64,000 bases of DNA, taken from the NCBI RefSeq assembly GCF_002090095.1, contig NZ_BBRJ01000002.1:62001-126000 (forward strand), read 5' to 3'. The stretch is from Demequina sp. NBRC 110053 (GTDB lineage: Bacteria > Actinomycetota > Actinomycetes > Actinomycetales > Demequinaceae). A program made the position numbers and the translations under genes. Below are positions 45,353-53,180 of the stretch, in pieces. A model generated the notes under the pieces. That model was not told the DNA's origin, did no database searches, and was given only the letters and a program-made list of their open reading frames with translations. Each line of letters opens with the position of its first letter. The stretch's first letter is position 1.

Positions 45353-46696
45353 ATGGGACGTCGAACCGCTGCAGCGCGTGCGCTGCGCACCGCCGCGCTC
45401 GCCACCGCCGCCGCCCTGTCGGCGACCACGCTCGCCACGCTTCCCGCAGCGGCCGACGAGCGGCACCGCGTCCAGCCAGGTGACACGGTCAGTGCTCTGG
45501 CACACCGCTACGACTCCTCGGTTGCCGCGATCTCGCGGGCCAACAACCTCAACTCCCGAGCGGTCATCCTGATCGGGCAATCCCTCGTCATCCCGACAGG
45601 CGCGTCCGCAGCGGCGCCGACGTCCGCGCGCTCCGGCTCGCACACGGTGGTGCCAGGCGACACGATCTCGGGGCTCGCCGTCACGTACGGCACGACCGTC
45701 TCCGCCATCGTCTCCGCCAACCGGATCTCCAACGCATCGCTGATCCACATCGGCGACACGCTGTCGATCCCCGGCGCCGGGAGGTCGTCAGGCTCGACGG
45801 CGGCGCAGTCCGTCGACACGTCGGCCTCGGGCACCTACATCGTCGCCGCGGGCGACACGGTGTGGGATCTTGCCCGCCGTCACGGCGTCTCCGTGTCCTC
45901 GATCACCTCGGCGAACGACCTCGGCCGGAGCGCAGTCATTCGTGTGGGTCAACGGCTACGCATCCCTGGCGCCAGCGCCGCAGGCTCCGCCAAGGCGACC
46001 TCAGGCGCGAAGCTCGCCACCGACGCCAACCTCGGCGACTTCGGCGGCGCCACGCAGTCGTACACGGTGACGGCGGGCGACACTCTCGCCGCCATCGCGA
46101 ACCGATTCGGCGTATCGACCACCGCCATCGTGTCCGCGAACGGGATCAAGAACCCATCGCTCATCCGCGTGGGCCAGACGCTCACCGTCCCGGGCGGCGT
46201 CCCGAGCGGGCTCGTCGGGGACACGTTCGCGGGTCGCACCTACGCCGCCGGCGTCGTGGGTGCAGCCAACCAGAACAAGGCGACCCTCAACGCAACGGAC
46301 GTCCCCTCTCGCGATCAGATGCAGGCCATGATCGTCGCGACCGCCAAGGACTATGGCGTCGACCCCGCGCTCGCGCAGGCGGTCGCGTACCAGGAGTCCG
46401 GCTTCAACATGCGAGCAGTCTCCCCCGCCAACGCCGTCGGCGCGATGCAGGTGATCCCCTCCACGGGCGCGTGGGTCTCGGACCTCGTGGGACGCGACCT
46501 CAACCTGCTCGACCCCCGGGACAATGTGACCGCAGGAGTCGCGCTGCTCCGGCACCTGCAGCGCGATGGCCGCGCCCTGGAGACCGCGATCGCGGGCTAT
46601 TACCAGGGTGAAGCCGGCGTCAGGAAGTACGGGATGCACGCTGACACCCGCCAGTACGTCGCGTCGGTCCTGGCGCTGATGAGCCGCTTCGACTGA
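45353..46696 (+). CDS. Secreted four-LysM lytic transglycosylase
   Basis: A 447-residue exported peptidoglycan hydrolase. A signal peptide (about 1-34, ending PAAA) precedes four LysM domains at about 38-81, 97-140, 162-205 and 237-280, each with the xVxxGDTxxxIA pattern. The C-terminal SLT (lytic transglycosylase) domain runs from about 321 to 440 with the catalytic Glu348 in AYQESGFN and the AVGAMQVIPSTG motif. It should cut glycan strands during growth or division. ATG 45353 has GAGGAG seven bases upstream; an upstream in-frame extension is created by the repeat array and is rejected. pknL follows 60 bases later. Confidence 0.92.
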   Translation: MGRRTAAARALRTAALATAAALSATTLATLPAAADERHRVQPGDTVSALAHRYDSSVAAISRANNLNSRAVILIGQSLVIPTGASAAAPTSARSGSHTVVPGDTISGLAVTYGTTVSAIVSANRISNASLIHIGDTLSIPGAGRSSGSTAAQSVDTSASGTYIVAAGDTVWDLARRHGVSVSSITSANDLGRSAVIRVGQRLRIPGASAAGSAKATSGAKLATDANLGDFGGATQSYTVTAGDTLAAIANRFGVSTTAIVSANGIKNPSLIRVGQTLTVPGGVPSGLVGDTFAGRTYAAGVVGAANQNKATLNATDVPSRDQMQAMIVATAKDYGVDPALAQAVAYQESGFNMRAVSPANAVGAMQVIPSTGAWVSDLVGRDLNLLDPRDNVTAGVALLRHLQRDGRALETAIAGYYQGEAGVRKYGMHADTRQYVASVLALMSRFD

Positions 46697-46743
46697 CCGT
46701 GACTGGCCCGGCGCGCGTCGCCTGATTCGCATCGCGGGGCGCA

Positions 46744-46749
46744 TAGAAT
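46744..46749 (+). promoter_or_regulatory. Putative -10 of a leaderless promoter (pknL)
   Basis: TAGAAT, close to the vegetative consensus, ends seven bases before GTG 46757, which sets the pknL start. Confidence 0.55.
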
Positions 46750-46756
46750 GCTCACT

Positions 46757-48715
46757 GTGTCCGACACGATGACCGACCCGCTGATCGGCCGTCTCATCGA
46801 CGGCCGCTACGAGGTGCGCGAGCGCATCGCGGCGGGCGGCATGGCGACCGTCTACGTCGCGCACGATCAGCGACTCGAGCGCGACATCGCGCTCAAGGTG
46901 ATGCATCCACACCTGGCAGCCGACGCCTCGACGGCCGACTTCGTCGCCCGCTTCCAGCGCGAGGCGAAGGCCGCCGCGCGGCTCACCCACCCCGGCATGG
47001 TGCGGGTGTACGACCAGGGTGTCGACGGGTCGGTGTCCTATCTGACCATGGAGTACGTCGAGGGCGAGAACCTGCGCCAGCGGCTCGCGCAGGAGCACAC
47101 CATGGCGGTGGGCGAGGCGCTCACGATCGCTGAGTCGGTGCTCGATGCTCTCGCGGCCGCTCACCGCAAGGGCCTGGTCCACCGCGACGTCAAGCCTGAG
47201 AACGTGCTCCTGGACGACACGGAGCAGCCCAAGCTCGCCGACTTCGGCCTGGCGCGTGCCGTCACCGAGGTCACGAGCACCTCGACCGGGATGCTGCTGG
47301 GCACGGTCGCGTACCTCGCACCCGAGCTCGTCGCCGATGGTGACGCAGACGCCCGCGCAGACGTGTACTCCTGCGGCATCCTGCTGTACGAGATGGTGAC
47401 CGGGCGTCAGCCCTTCACGGCCGAGACCGCACTGGGCGTGGCGTCTCGCCACGTACACGAGGACGTCCCGCCTCCCTCGGCGATGGTGCCGTGGCTGCCG
47501 GCAGAGCTCGACGACCTGGTGGCCTCGCTCACCGCTCGCGACCCGGCACTTCGGCCAGCCGACGCGAGCGTCGCTCTCGCGGCGATCCGTCAGACCCGCG
47601 CGCTCATCGACGACCCGACGCTGGACCGCAGGGCGGATCCTCCCAGCGGTGCGGTGCCCGTCGCAGAGGACGCCGGCGCCACGACAGTGCTGTCAGAGGC
47701 GCCGTCAGGATCGACCGTCGCGCTCCCCATCGGCCTGGGTGGAGACGCGCGTGCCGTGGACGTTCTCGACGCAGAGATCCTGGACGACGATCCGGAGGCG
47801 ATCGAGCCCGAGACGCCGAACCATCGCGCCGGCTGGTGGTTGGGCGCGACCCTCGCGACGCTGCTCGTCCTGGGAGGCCTGGGCTTCTGGTGGTACCACT
47901 CGGTGGGCCCAGGCGCCTTCACCACCGTGCCCGACGTGCAGACCGAGCCAGAGGCGGCCGCTGCGGAGACGCTCACGGCACTCGGCTTCGAGGTCGAACG
48001 GAGCTACGAGAACCACGACGACATCGCCGAGGGCCTCGTGATCGGCACTGAGCCCGCTGCTCAGTCGCGGGCGCCAGATGGCGCCGTCATCGAGCTCATC
48101 GTCTCCGAGGGAGCCCGCGAGGAGACCATCCCCGACGTCGTCGGGCTCTCCGAGGAGGATGCCCGCGAGGCGCTGGGGAGCGTGGGTGAGACGGGCTTCC
48201 CCGTCGGGGACGCGATCCTCGAGTACTCGGACACCGTGCCCCAGGGCGAGGTGATGTCGGTCTCCCCTGCGGAGGGAGAGCTCGTGCGCCACGACACCGA
48301 GGTCACGCTCGAGGTCTCCAACGGCCCTGAGCCCATCGAGATCCCCGATCTCATCGGCATGACCGAGGAGGCCGCCATGGCCGCCCTCACCGAGTTCGCG
48401 ATCACGCCAGAGGTCGAGTACGGCCGCACGGACGAGGTCGACGAGGGCGAGGTCTATGCCCAGACTCCCGAGGGCGGCTCCGAGGGGCTGCGCACGCAGG
48501 ACATGACCATCACCGTGTCCGAGGGACTGCCGCTCGTGGACGTGCCGGACGTCCGTGGCCGTAGCTTCGAGAACGCCCGCGCCGAGCTCGAGGCGCTCGG
48601 CTTGACGGTCTCCGGGGACGACAACCCCTGGAACTTCTCGACAGTGGTCTTCAACATGGAGCCCGCACCCAACACTGAGGTCGAGCCGGGCAGCAACGTC
48701 TACCTCGAGTACTGA
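46757..48715 (+). CDS. pknL: Serine/threonine kinase with four PASTA domains (PknL-like)
   Basis: A 652-residue membrane kinase. The kinase domain (about 15-280) has the Gly loop IAAGGMATV, Lys47, HRDVKPEN with Asp144 and DFG at 162-164. A linker with acidic stretches leads to one transmembrane helix (about 360-380) and four extracellular PASTA repeats (about 388-451, 457-521, 527-588 and 594-650), which bind peptidoglycan fragments. Position next to Rv2175c, aroG and the polyprenyl synthase matches mycobacterial pknL, although I recall the M. tuberculosis protein lacking PASTA repeats. The GTG start follows a TAGAAT box at leaderless spacing; ATG 46748 and ATG 46769 are alternatives. Confidence 0.9.
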   Translation: MSDTMTDPLIGRLIDGRYEVRERIAAGGMATVYVAHDQRLERDIALKVMHPHLAADASTADFVARFQREAKAAARLTHPGMVRVYDQGVDGSVSYLTMEYVEGENLRQRLAQEHTMAVGEALTIAESVLDALAAAHRKGLVHRDVKPENVLLDDTEQPKLADFGLARAVTEVTSTSTGMLLGTVAYLAPELVADGDADARADVYSCGILLYEMVTGRQPFTAETALGVASRHVHEDVPPPSAMVPWLPAELDDLVASLTARDPALRPADASVALAAIRQTRALIDDPTLDRRADPPSGAVPVAEDAGATTVLSEAPSGSTVALPIGLGGDARAVDVLDAEILDDDPEAIEPETPNHRAGWWLGATLATLLVLGGLGFWWYHSVGPGAFTTVPDVQTEPEAAAAETLTALGFEVERSYENHDDIAEGLVIGTEPAAQSRAPDGAVIELIVSEGAREETIPDVVGLSEEDAREALGSVGETGFPVGDAILEYSDTVPQGEVMSVSPAEGELVRHDTEVTLEVSNGPEPIEIPDLIGMTEEAAMAALTEFAITPEVEYGRTDEVDEGEVYAQTPEGGSEGLRTQDMTITVSEGLPLVDVPDVRGRSFENARAELEALGLTVSGDDNPWNFSTVVFNMEPAPNTEVEPGSNVYLEY

Positions 48716-48735
48716 CCCGGTTCTCGATAGACCGT

Positions 48736-48778
48736 GGGGAGGGCCGATGCGCGGGTCTCCCGCGCATCGGCCCTCCCC
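48736..48778. terminator. Perfect 18-base hairpin between convergent pknL and aroG
   Basis: Arms 48736-48753 (starting GGGGAGGGCC) and 48761-48778 pair without mismatch around a seven-base loop. This is the strongest intrinsic terminator in the window and serves both strands. Confidence 0.85.
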
Positions 48779-48791
48779 GGCGTCGTGTGGC

Positions 48792-50138
48792 TCAGCCCTG
48801 GCTGAGGAGCTCGGACACCTTGAAGGCCATCTCGAGCGACTGCTGGTGGTTCAGGCGCGGGTCGACCTTGGTCTCGTAGCGCCGCGCGAGGCCTTCGTCG
48901 TCGATCTCCTCGGTGCCGCCCAGGCACTCCGTGACGTCGTCGCCCGTGAGCTCGACGAGAAGGCCGCCGGGAACGGTTCCCGCCGCCGCGTGGACCTCGA
49001 AGAAGCCTGCGACCTCATCGAGGATGGTCTCGAAGCGTCGGGTCTTGTACCCCGACTCCGACGTGAAGGTGTTCCCGTGCATCGGGTCCGACAGCCACGT
49101 CACGACCACCCCTTCGTCCCGCACGGCCTCCACCAGCGGCGGAAGGTTGTCGCGGACCTTGTCGGCGCCCTGGCGCACCACGAAGGTGAGGCGGCCGGGG
49201 ATGTTGTCGGGATTGAGGCGCGCCGCGAGGGCGAGCGCCTCCGACGGCTGGGCCGTGGGGCCGAGCTTCACGCCGATGGGGTTGTGGATCCTCGACATGT
49301 ACTCGACATGTGCACCGTCGAGCTGACGTGTGCGCTCGCCGATCCATACGAAGTGCGCGCTCGTGTCGTAGGCCAGCCCCGACCGCGAGTCGATGCGCGT
49401 GAGCGCCCGCTCGTAGTCGAGCAGCAGCGCCTCGTGGCTCGAGAACAGGTCGACGGTCTTGAGGGCGTCGAAGTCGCCGCCGGCCGCCGCCATGAAGCGG
49501 ACGGCGCGATCGATCTGGGCGGCCATCTGCTCGTACTTCGCGTACGCCGGGTTCGCGGCGAAGCCCTTGTTCCACGAGTGCACGCTGCGCAGATCGGCGA
49601 AGCCACCGTGCGTGAACGCGCGGATCAGGTTCAGCGTCGAGGCGGACACGTGGTACGCCTCGAGCATGCGCTCGGGATCCGGGATGCGCGCCTCAGGCGT
49701 GAACGCCGAGCCGTTGATGATGTCGCCGCGGTACGCGGGAAGCGTCACGCCATCACGAGTCTCGGTGTCGGACGACCGCGGCTTCGCGTACTGCCCCGCC
49801 ATGCGGCCGATCTTCACCACCGGCGTGGACGCGCCGTACGTGAGGATAACGGACATCTGCAGGATGGTCTTGATCTTGTTGCGGATGCGGTCGGCGGTCG
49901 CCTCTTCGAAGGTCTCCGCGCAGTCTCCGCCCTGGAGCACGAAGGCCTCCCCACGTCCAGCGGCCGCAAGGTGCTCGCGGAGCACGTCCGCCTCGCCGGC
50001 GAACACCAGCGGCGGCACCTTGGCGAGACGGTCCGTGACCGACGCGAGCGCCTCCGCATCCGGCCATGCGGGCTGCTGGAGCGCCGTGCGGGCACGGTAG
50101 GAATCGACTCCAGCGGACTGGAGCGTCGTCTCAGTCAT
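48792..50138 (-). CDS. aroG: Class II 3-deoxy-7-phosphoheptulonate synthase
   Basis: A 448-residue type II (plant/AroG-type) DAHP synthase that condenses PEP and erythrose 4-phosphate, the first step to aromatic amino acids. Landmarks: LQGGDCAETFEEATADRIR, the RMAGQYAKPRSS loop, VKLGPTAQPSE, WLSDPMHGNTF and the C-terminal ECLGG metal region. It lies three bases downstream of the PPi-PFK gene, an unusual pairing of glycolysis with the shikimate entry step. trpD of the same pathway is 7 kb away. In mycobacteria the type II enzyme is inhibited by aromatic amino acids and activates chorismate mutase. Confidence 0.96.
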   Translation of the reverse strand: MTETTLQSAGVDSYRARTALQQPAWPDAEALASVTDRLAKVPPLVFAGEADVLREHLAAAGRGEAFVLQGGDCAETFEEATADRIRNKIKTILQMSVILTYGASTPVVKIGRMAGQYAKPRSSDTETRDGVTLPAYRGDIINGSAFTPEARIPDPERMLEAYHVSASTLNLIRAFTHGGFADLRSVHSWNKGFAANPAYAKYEQMAAQIDRAVRFMAAAGGDFDALKTVDLFSSHEALLLDYERALTRIDSRSGLAYDTSAHFVWIGERTRQLDGAHVEYMSRIHNPIGVKLGPTAQPSEALALAARLNPDNIPGRLTFVVRQGADKVRDNLPPLVEAVRDEGVVVTWLSDPMHGNTFTSESGYKTRRFETILDEVAGFFEVHAAAGTVPGGLLVELTGDDVTECLGGTEEIDDEGLARRYETKVDPRLNHQQSLEMAFKVSELLSQG

Positions 50139-50141
50139 CGC

Positions 50142-51341
50142 TCACCCCTGGCCGATCTCGCTAAGGGTGCGGGTGTACCACGGCGTGGTGACGTCGAACG
50201 GCTTGTGGCCCGCGATGCGCGGGAACTCGATCGACTTGAGGCGACCGCCGTCCTCCTCGTCGTGCCCGATCACGCCGGCCTCGCCCTTGAAGGCGCACTC
50301 GACGGCGTAGTCGGTCATCGACTTGATGAGGCGCAGGTCCTGGGCGTTCGCCTTGGCGGAGCGCGAGAAGTAGCCCGACTTCTGGACCATCACCTTCTCG
50401 GCGCCGATGCGCTCCGCGAACTGCTTCGCGAACCACTGACCGGGGTTGATGTCGTCGAGCCGCACATGTCCGAACGGGTCGCGAGCGACCTCGCCGCCCG
50501 AGGCCTCGATCTCCTGGACGATCTCCGGCACTCCGGCGCCCTCCGACAGGAAGATGTTGACGTTGCCCACCTCGTCCATCACCGCCTTGAGGCGCGTGGC
50601 CTCGGCGTCGAGGTCGATCGACTGCTCGGGCACGTAGAGGCCGTGGATGTCCCAGCGCTCCTTCGACAGGCCGATCTCGGGCAGCCACTCCTGGGTGTCG
50701 AGCCACTGGCGGTACTTGAGGGCCGATGCGGCGGTGAGCCAACCGCAGGCGCGTCCCATCACCTCGTGGACGATCAGCATGCGGGGGCCGGACCGGTGCT
50801 CGCCGATGACGTTCTGCGCGAACACGCTCGCCTGCTCGGCGGCGCTCCACGCGCCCAGGCTCTGCTTGATCGGCACCACGTCGTTGTCGATGGTCTTGGG
50901 CAGGCCCACGACCGTGAGGTCGTAGTCGTTGTCCTTGAGGAACGCGGCGAGGTCCGCGGCGGTGGTGTTCGTGTCGTCGCCGCCGATGGTGTGGAGGACG
51001 TCGACACCGTCAGCCTTCAGCTGGTTCGCGGCGACCTCGAGTGGGTTCTGGCCCTCCTGAACGAGACCGCGCTTGACGCAGTCGGCGGTGTTCGTCAGCT
51101 TGACGCGGGAGTTGCCGATGGGCGATCCACCGAACTCGTGCAGAAGGCCGGCCTTCTCACGCACCTCGTCCGTCACCGTCACATACTTGCCCTGCAGCAG
51201 TCCCCAGTAGCCGTGCTGGTACGCGATGATCTCCACCTCAGGCGCGATCTCGGTGTAGCGGCCGATGAGACCGCCCACGGCGGAGGACAGGCACGGGGCG
51301 AAACCGCCTGCGGTGAGCAGGGCGACACGGCGGACCGACAT
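50142..51341 (-). CDS. pfp: PPi-dependent 6-phosphofructokinase
   Basis: A 399-residue phosphofructokinase that reversibly phosphorylates fructose 6-phosphate. The nucleotide loop reads GGDDTN (120-125): the second Asp of GGDD favours pyrophosphate, where ATP enzymes have Gly. PKTIDND at 148-154 carries the catalytic base, and HEVMGRACGWL binds the sugar. Phosphoryl-donor choice is inferred from these residues. ATG 51341 (MSVRRVALLTAGG) has AAAGG upstream. aroG follows three bases after its stop, so the two are co-transcribed. Confidence 0.93.
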   Translation of the reverse strand: MSVRRVALLTAGGFAPCLSSAVGGLIGRYTEIAPEVEIIAYQHGYWGLLQGKYVTVTDEVREKAGLLHEFGGSPIGNSRVKLTNTADCVKRGLVQEGQNPLEVAANQLKADGVDVLHTIGGDDTNTTAADLAAFLKDNDYDLTVVGLPKTIDNDVVPIKQSLGAWSAAEQASVFAQNVIGEHRSGPRMLIVHEVMGRACGWLTAASALKYRQWLDTQEWLPEIGLSKERWDIHGLYVPEQSIDLDAEATRLKAVMDEVGNVNIFLSEGAGVPEIVQEIEASGGEVARDPFGHVRLDDINPGQWFAKQFAERIGAEKVMVQKSGYFSRSAKANAQDLRLIKSMTDYAVECAFKGEAGVIGHDEEDGGRLKSIEFPRIAGHKPFDVTTPWYTRTLSEIGQG

Positions 51342-51396
51342 GGTGAACCTTTCGTGGTGGAGGTATGACCCGCCCATCATAGGGCGGCGTCAGAGG

Positions 51397-52113
51397 TCAT
51401 TCTGCGGGGCTCGGGCGGCTCGGACCGCCGCGCTCCAGCTCCCGCTTGTACTGAGCCGAGTCGCGATCGACGTACTCCTGGCCCGACAGCTCCTGGATCG
51501 CGGACATGACGGAATCTGTCACCTCACGCAGCGCGTCGCGATCGTCCTGGCGACCCGCGTATGCGTCCAGCCTGACCGCAGGGCCGATGCGCACCCCGAT
51601 GTCGGTGCGCTTGGGCACGGTCTTGCCGATGGGCTGCGCGACATCCGTGCCGATCATCGCGACCGGGATGATGGGCACCCCGGCCTCGATGGCCATCCGT
51701 GCGAGCCCTGTCTTCCCTCGGTACAGCCGTCCGTCAGGGCTGCGCGTGCCCTCGGGGTAGATGCCCAGGAGCTCACCGGACTGCAGGACCTGCAGCCCTG
51801 TGCGCAGCGCCGCCTCCGACGCACGGCCGCCGCCGCGGTGAACCGGGATCGTGCCCACGCCCTCCATGAAGGAGCGGGTGGCGTAGCCCTTGATGCCCTT
51901 GGCGGTGAAGTACTCGGACTTCCCCAGGAACACGACCTTGCGCTTGATCACCAGCGGGAGGAAGAAGGAGTCGGACACCGCCAGGTGGTTCGACGCGAGA
52001 ATCGCACCGCCGGTGGCAGGCACGTTGTCCTCGCCCTCCACCCACGGGCGGTAGTAGCCCTTGAGCGGGGGGCCGATCAGCACGTGCTTGAACAACGTGT
52101 AGTAGGCGCTCAT
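51397..52113 (-). CDS. 1-acyl-sn-glycerol-3-phosphate acyltransferase family protein (PlsC-like)
   Basis: A 238-residue membrane-associated acyltransferase for phospholipid synthesis. The HX4D motif is NHLAVSD and the second block is YPEGTRSPDG; GTIPVHRGGGR and PIIPVAMIGT follow. Motif spacing and length fit the PlsC/AGPAT family; whether it uses lysophosphatidate or another acceptor is not visible. It lies 19 bases downstream of the ROK kinase gene and upstream of the PPi-PFK gene. A C-terminal polar tail of about 30 residues is variable. Confidence 0.9.
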   Translation of the reverse strand: MSAYYTLFKHVLIGPPLKGYYRPWVEGEDNVPATGGAILASNHLAVSDSFFLPLVIKRKVVFLGKSEYFTAKGIKGYATRSFMEGVGTIPVHRGGGRASEAALRTGLQVLQSGELLGIYPEGTRSPDGRLYRGKTGLARMAIEAGVPIIPVAMIGTDVAQPIGKTVPKRTDIGVRIGPAVRLDAYAGRQDDRDALREVTDSVMSAIQELSGQEYVDRDSAQYKRELERGGPSRPSPAE

Positions 52114-52132
52114 GCCGCTCTTCCCACCTCCC

Positions 52133-53098
52133 TCAGGCCTGACTCAGCGACGCCTCGCGCGCGAGGGCGGCGGCGCCGACGATCCCTGCATCGTTCCCCA
52201 TCGCGGCGGCGACGATCGGCGCGACCGGCCGATGCCCCAGCGCGGGAAGGTTCTCCCGGTAGGCCTCGCGCGCTGGGCCCAGGAGGAGCTCCCCGGCGCC
52301 GATCACGCCGCCGCCCACGACGAACGACTCGGGGTCGAGCACCGCGGCAAGCGACGCCGAGCCCGCACCGATCCATTCGCCGAGCTCGGCGAGCAGCTCG
52401 ATGCCGAGCTCATCGCCGTCCTCGGCGGCATCGGTCACATGGGGCCCGACGATCGCGGCAGGGTCTCCACCGGCACGAGCGATGAGCCCCGCGGCCCGCA
52501 CCGGACGCTCTGCCGCGGCGCGACGCGCCTCGCGTACGAGAGCCGATCCAGAGGCGTACTGCTCCCAGCAGCCCCGGTGCCCGCAGCCGCACGGATGACC
52601 GCCGGGCTTGACGCGCACGTGCCCGAGCTCCGCGGCGAAGCCGTACGCCCCCCTCACCAGCTGACCCTCGGAGATGATGGCCGCGCCCAGCCCGGTGCCG
52701 ATGGTGAGCATGACCATGTCGCGAACCTCGCGGCCGGCTCCGAAGCGGAACTCGCCCCACCCCGCGGCGTTGGCGTCGTTCTCGACGACGACCTCGACGT
52801 CGTCGCGGTCGATGAGCGCCTCGACCTTCGCAGCGAGGTCGTACTCCCGCCATGCGATGTTCGGGGCGAACAGCACGCGCCGACGGTCGGAGGACACGAA
52901 CCCGGCCGCCGCGACGCCGATGTGGTGGAACTCGTGACGCTGGGCGAGCTCGGCCACGGCGTCGGCGATCGCCTCGTCGATGCTCGCCGCGTGCTCGGGC
53001 TGCGTCTTCCGTCTGACCTTCTCGACGATGGCGCCGTCCGCATCGACCACGCCGACGGCGATCTTGGTGCCGCCGATGTCGACGCCGATTGCATGCAT
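52133..53098 (-). CDS. ROK-family glucokinase
   Basis: A 321-residue ATP-dependent sugar kinase. The phosphate-binding loop is GVDIGGTKIAVGVVD, the catalytic Asp is in VENDANAAGWGE, and the ROK zinc site CGCGHRGCWEQYAS is intact. Together these support glucokinase. ATG 53098 has GGGAGA eight bases upstream. It is divergent from the fadD gene across 82 bases and heads the glk-plsC-pfp-aroG run, giving two upper-glycolysis enzymes in one operon. Glucose specificity is the family expectation. Confidence 0.92.
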   Translation of the reverse strand: MHAIGVDIGGTKIAVGVVDADGAIVEKVRRKTQPEHAASIDEAIADAVAELAQRHEFHHIGVAAAGFVSSDRRRVLFAPNIAWREYDLAAKVEALIDRDDVEVVVENDANAAGWGEFRFGAGREVRDMVMLTIGTGLGAAIISEGQLVRGAYGFAAELGHVRVKPGGHPCGCGHRGCWEQYASGSALVREARRAAAERPVRAAGLIARAGGDPAAIVGPHVTDAAEDGDELGIELLAELGEWIGAGSASLAAVLDPESFVVGGGVIGAGELLLGPAREAYRENLPALGHRPVAPIVAAAMGNDAGIVGAAALAREASLSQA

Positions 53099-53180
53099 GA
53101 AACGGTTCTCCCAGGGTCGTTGGTGGCTCACCCAAGAGAGTATCGTGAGCGTCACCGTCCTGACTGCCAACGGAGACACC

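Noticed and set aside
48747-51368. Long plus-strand open frame opposite aroG and pfp
   Set aside because: Same antisense effect; it crosses two genes and their junction and shows no recognisable motif.
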